A DNA stretch of 64,000 nt from SIAF01 sp046152955 (GTDB lineage: Bacteria > Planctomycetota > Planctomycetia > Planctomycetales > Planctomycetaceae), in the NCBI GenBank assembly GCA_046152955.1, contig JBJXGA010000095.1, positions 1 through 64,000 of the forward strand, read 5' to 3'. Numbering within the stretch: position 1 is the first letter of the stretch; every line of letters starts with the position of its first letter. A program made the translations under genes and the position numbers. Below are positions 62,401 to 64,000 of the stretch, piece by piece. The notes under the pieces are model-generated. The model did not search any database, was not told the DNA's origin, and saw nothing but the letters and a program-made list of their open reading frames with translations.

Positions 62401-64000
62401 GCGTGGCCTCCTTTCAATGCATCGAGAACCCGTTTGGGAGTGAGGGGGAGGGTCGAAACACGAACCCCGATGGCGTTGGCCACCGCGTTGGAGATGGCCG
62501 CACCCGGAGCGATCACCGGCGGCTCGCCCAGCCCCACGACCCCCTTGTCGTACTCGCTGTCCGGCTGGTACATGACGGCGACCAATTCCCCCACGTCGCC
62601 GATGCGCGGGAGCTTGTAGTCGTTGAGATTGGCGTTGATGTAGCGCCCCGTCTTGTTGTCCATGATCTGCTCTTCACTGAGAGCATAGGCGATCCCCATG
62701 ATCATTCCGCCCAACACCTGGCTCTTGGCGGTCAGTTCATCAAGGATCAATCCGCAATCCTGAACGCAGACGAACTTGTTGATGCGGATTTGGCCAGTCC
62801 CGATATCGACCGAGACATCGACCATCTGCACGCCCCCAACTCGTTCTGAAGTCAGGCCGTCCCTTTCCGGGCCTTTGCCATCCACACTGAGAGGCATTTG
62901 CCCCAGCAGCGCGCACGCCTGTTTCCAGGTGCAGACCTTTTGCTTGCCGTTCAGGATGTTGCCATCCCGCGCGACCAGGCCATCCGCTTCGACCTTGTAC
63001 TTCTCGGCCACCAGGTCGAAGATTTTCCAAAGGGCAGTCTGCGACGCGCGGCGATGTGCGCCGGAGACGCCACCGACCGTGATGCTGCCGCCTGAGGCCC
63101 CCGAAGGGGGATACTTGCTGGAGCCGAGGTTCACCTTGACTCCCGAGAGGGGCAACCCGAACGTCTCCGCCATTGTGATGGCGATGATCGTTCGCGTTCC
63201 GGTCCCGATGTCCTGGCTCCCCAGGAACGACTCGACAGCGCCATCCGGATGGACTTTGACCGTGCAGGTACAGGGACCAGCCCCGCCACCCCAGGTGTGA
63301 AGCGCCATCCCCAAGCCGCGCTTGATGTCCCCTTTATCCCCCTTGCCGGCCGGATGCCACTTTTTCTTCCAGTCGATCTCCTTGGCGGCGATCTTCATTT
63401 CCTCGGCGTAGACCGGCCCTTTGCCGAACTGGACGAACTCCAGGTTCTTCATGAAGAAATCGTAGCTGTCCATTCCCAGCTTGATTGCCAGGTCGTCCAG
63501 CGCGGTCTGCGTCATGGCGCACAATTGGGGATGCGGCGGCGCCCGCCACGCCCGATTCGGGCCCGTGTTGCACGATATCCCGATCTGCGCCCGCGACCAG
63601 TTGGGGAAGTCAAACGGATAGGGCAACTGCCCCACGGCGACTCCACCCCCGGCGATGCCATCGGTCCCCCAGTGAACGCTGTCCCAGGCGACCACTTTGC
63701 CGTCGTCGTCCGCGGCCACTGTGACTTCGATGAACCCCGAGGGACGGGTGCCCCCGACCTTTAACTCGGTGGCCCGGTCGAGCATCAGCCGCACCGGGCG
63801 ACCGGTCTCTTTGGAAAGCAGGGCCGCGGCAATCCCCCACTCGTCGGCGGCGAACTTCGAACCGAAGCCCCCCCCTTCGAAGTTGCCGGTGACCGTCACG
63901 TTCGACGAATCGATCCCGAGCGGTTCAGCGAACTGGCCGGGAGTGCCCGAGACGTTTTGCGTCGAGAGATGGACCTCCAGGTCGTCTCCCTTCCATTCAC
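62397..64000 (-). CDS. Xanthine dehydrogenase family molybdopterin-binding subunit, 5' end outside window
   Basis: At least 534 residues of the molybdenum-cofactor subunit. The frame is open to the right edge, so it is partial at its N-terminus; GTG 63899 is internal. Seen: EVHLSTQNV, GNFEGGGFGSK, RAWRAPPHPQLCAMTQTALD (the Arg loop), GSQDIGTGTRTIIA and the C-terminal VGLGEPPVIAPGAAISNAVA with the catalytic-type Glu. Substrate (purine, aldehyde, CO or other) cannot be read here. Operon continues with the FAD subunit and the Cys-rich protein. Confidence 0.95.
   Translation of the reverse strand, partial: EWKGDDLEVHLSTQNVSGTPGQFAEPLGIDSSNVTVTGNFEGGGFGSKFAADEWGIAAALLSKETGRPVRLMLDRATELKVGGTRPSGFIEVTVAADDDGKVVAWDSVHWGTDGIAGGGVAVGQLPYPFDFPNWSRAQIGISCNTGPNRAWRAPPHPQLCAMTQTALDDLAIKLGMDSYDFFMKNLEFVQFGKGPVYAEEMKIAAKEIDWKKKWHPAGKGDKGDIKRGLGMALHTWGGGAGPCTCTVKVHPDGAVESFLGSQDIGTGTRTIIAITMAETFGLPLSGVKVNLGSSKYPPSGASGGSITVGGVSGAHRRASQTALWKIFDLVAEKYKVEADGLVARDGNILNGKQKVCTWKQACALLGQMPLSVDGKGPERDGLTSERVGGVQMVDVSVDIGTGQIRINKFVCVQDCGLILDELTAKSQVLGGMIMGIAYALSEEQIMDNKTGRYINANLNDYKLPRIGDVGELVAVMYQPDSEYDKGVVGLGEPPVIAPGAAISNAVANAIGVRVSTLPLTPKRVLDALKGGHA

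Noticed and set aside
1..64000. tRNA or rRNA genes
   Set aside because: Scanning the intergenic stretches by eye I found no T-loop consensus or cloverleaf pattern; a tRNA scan would settle this.

Overview
The window is GC-rich bacterial chromosome that reads as a planctomycete. The clearest lineage markers are the adjacent pair of a PSCyt1/DUF1549/DUF1553 cytochrome protein (54879-57323) and a DUF1501 protein (57378-58781), plus a Ser/Thr kinase with C-terminal repeats, FHA-domain regulators, several short planctomycete-style proteins and frequent GTG/TTG starts. I see no rRNA, tRNA, CRISPR array, transposase or prophage; it looks like core and lineage-specific chromosome.

Left part (1-24.9 kb): a large Gly-rich membrane protein cut by the left edge; an intergenic region with nested inverted repeats; a membrane Ser/Thr kinase, an aldo/keto reductase and an MFS transporter; a minus-strand exporter cassette (LolD-like ATPase, FtsX-like permease, HlyD adaptor, then a GNAT acetyltransferase); a divergent M50 metalloprotease; and a plus-strand set made of an acyl-ACP-reductase-like/class III aminotransferase fusion, a FemAB-like N-acyltransferase and a formyltransferase-fold protein. 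This set is the best candidate here for an undescribed pathway: acyl thioester to aldehyde to amine, then N-modification. It is followed by an FHA-LuxR regulator, a DUF2064-type transferase, a Kelch-like propeller protein and membrane proteins.

Middle (24.9-46 kb): a vWA protein and a DCC thiol oxidoreductase; a minus-strand electron-transfer operon (TPR protein, Rieske protein, b6-type cytochrome b, octaheme HAO-like cytochrome c) that looks like a bc-type complex using an octaheme partner; an SDR, a histidine kinase and an MBL hydrolase with a clear promoter; citrate synthase overlapping a GT5 glycogen-synthase-like gene that lacks the KTGG lysine; ComEC; then a sugar-type set (ManA-like cupin, TIM-barrel isomerase, Gfo/Idh/MocA oxidoreductase), greA and a PQQ-type beta-propeller ending in a terminator.

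Right part (46-64 kb): a short acidic protein, an FHA-GAF-sigma54 activator, a zinc-ribbon protein, the infC-rpmI-rplT-pheS translation operon with a probable ATC start for IF-3, fliM, proA, the PSCyt/DUF1501 pair, a possible SUKH-like gene with small neighbours (MoaD-like, DUF1326), and a molybdenum hydroxylase operon (large subunit cut by the right edge, FAD subunit, Cys-rich 84-residue protein) closed by an intrinsic terminator. All product calls come from reading motifs; no database search was run.
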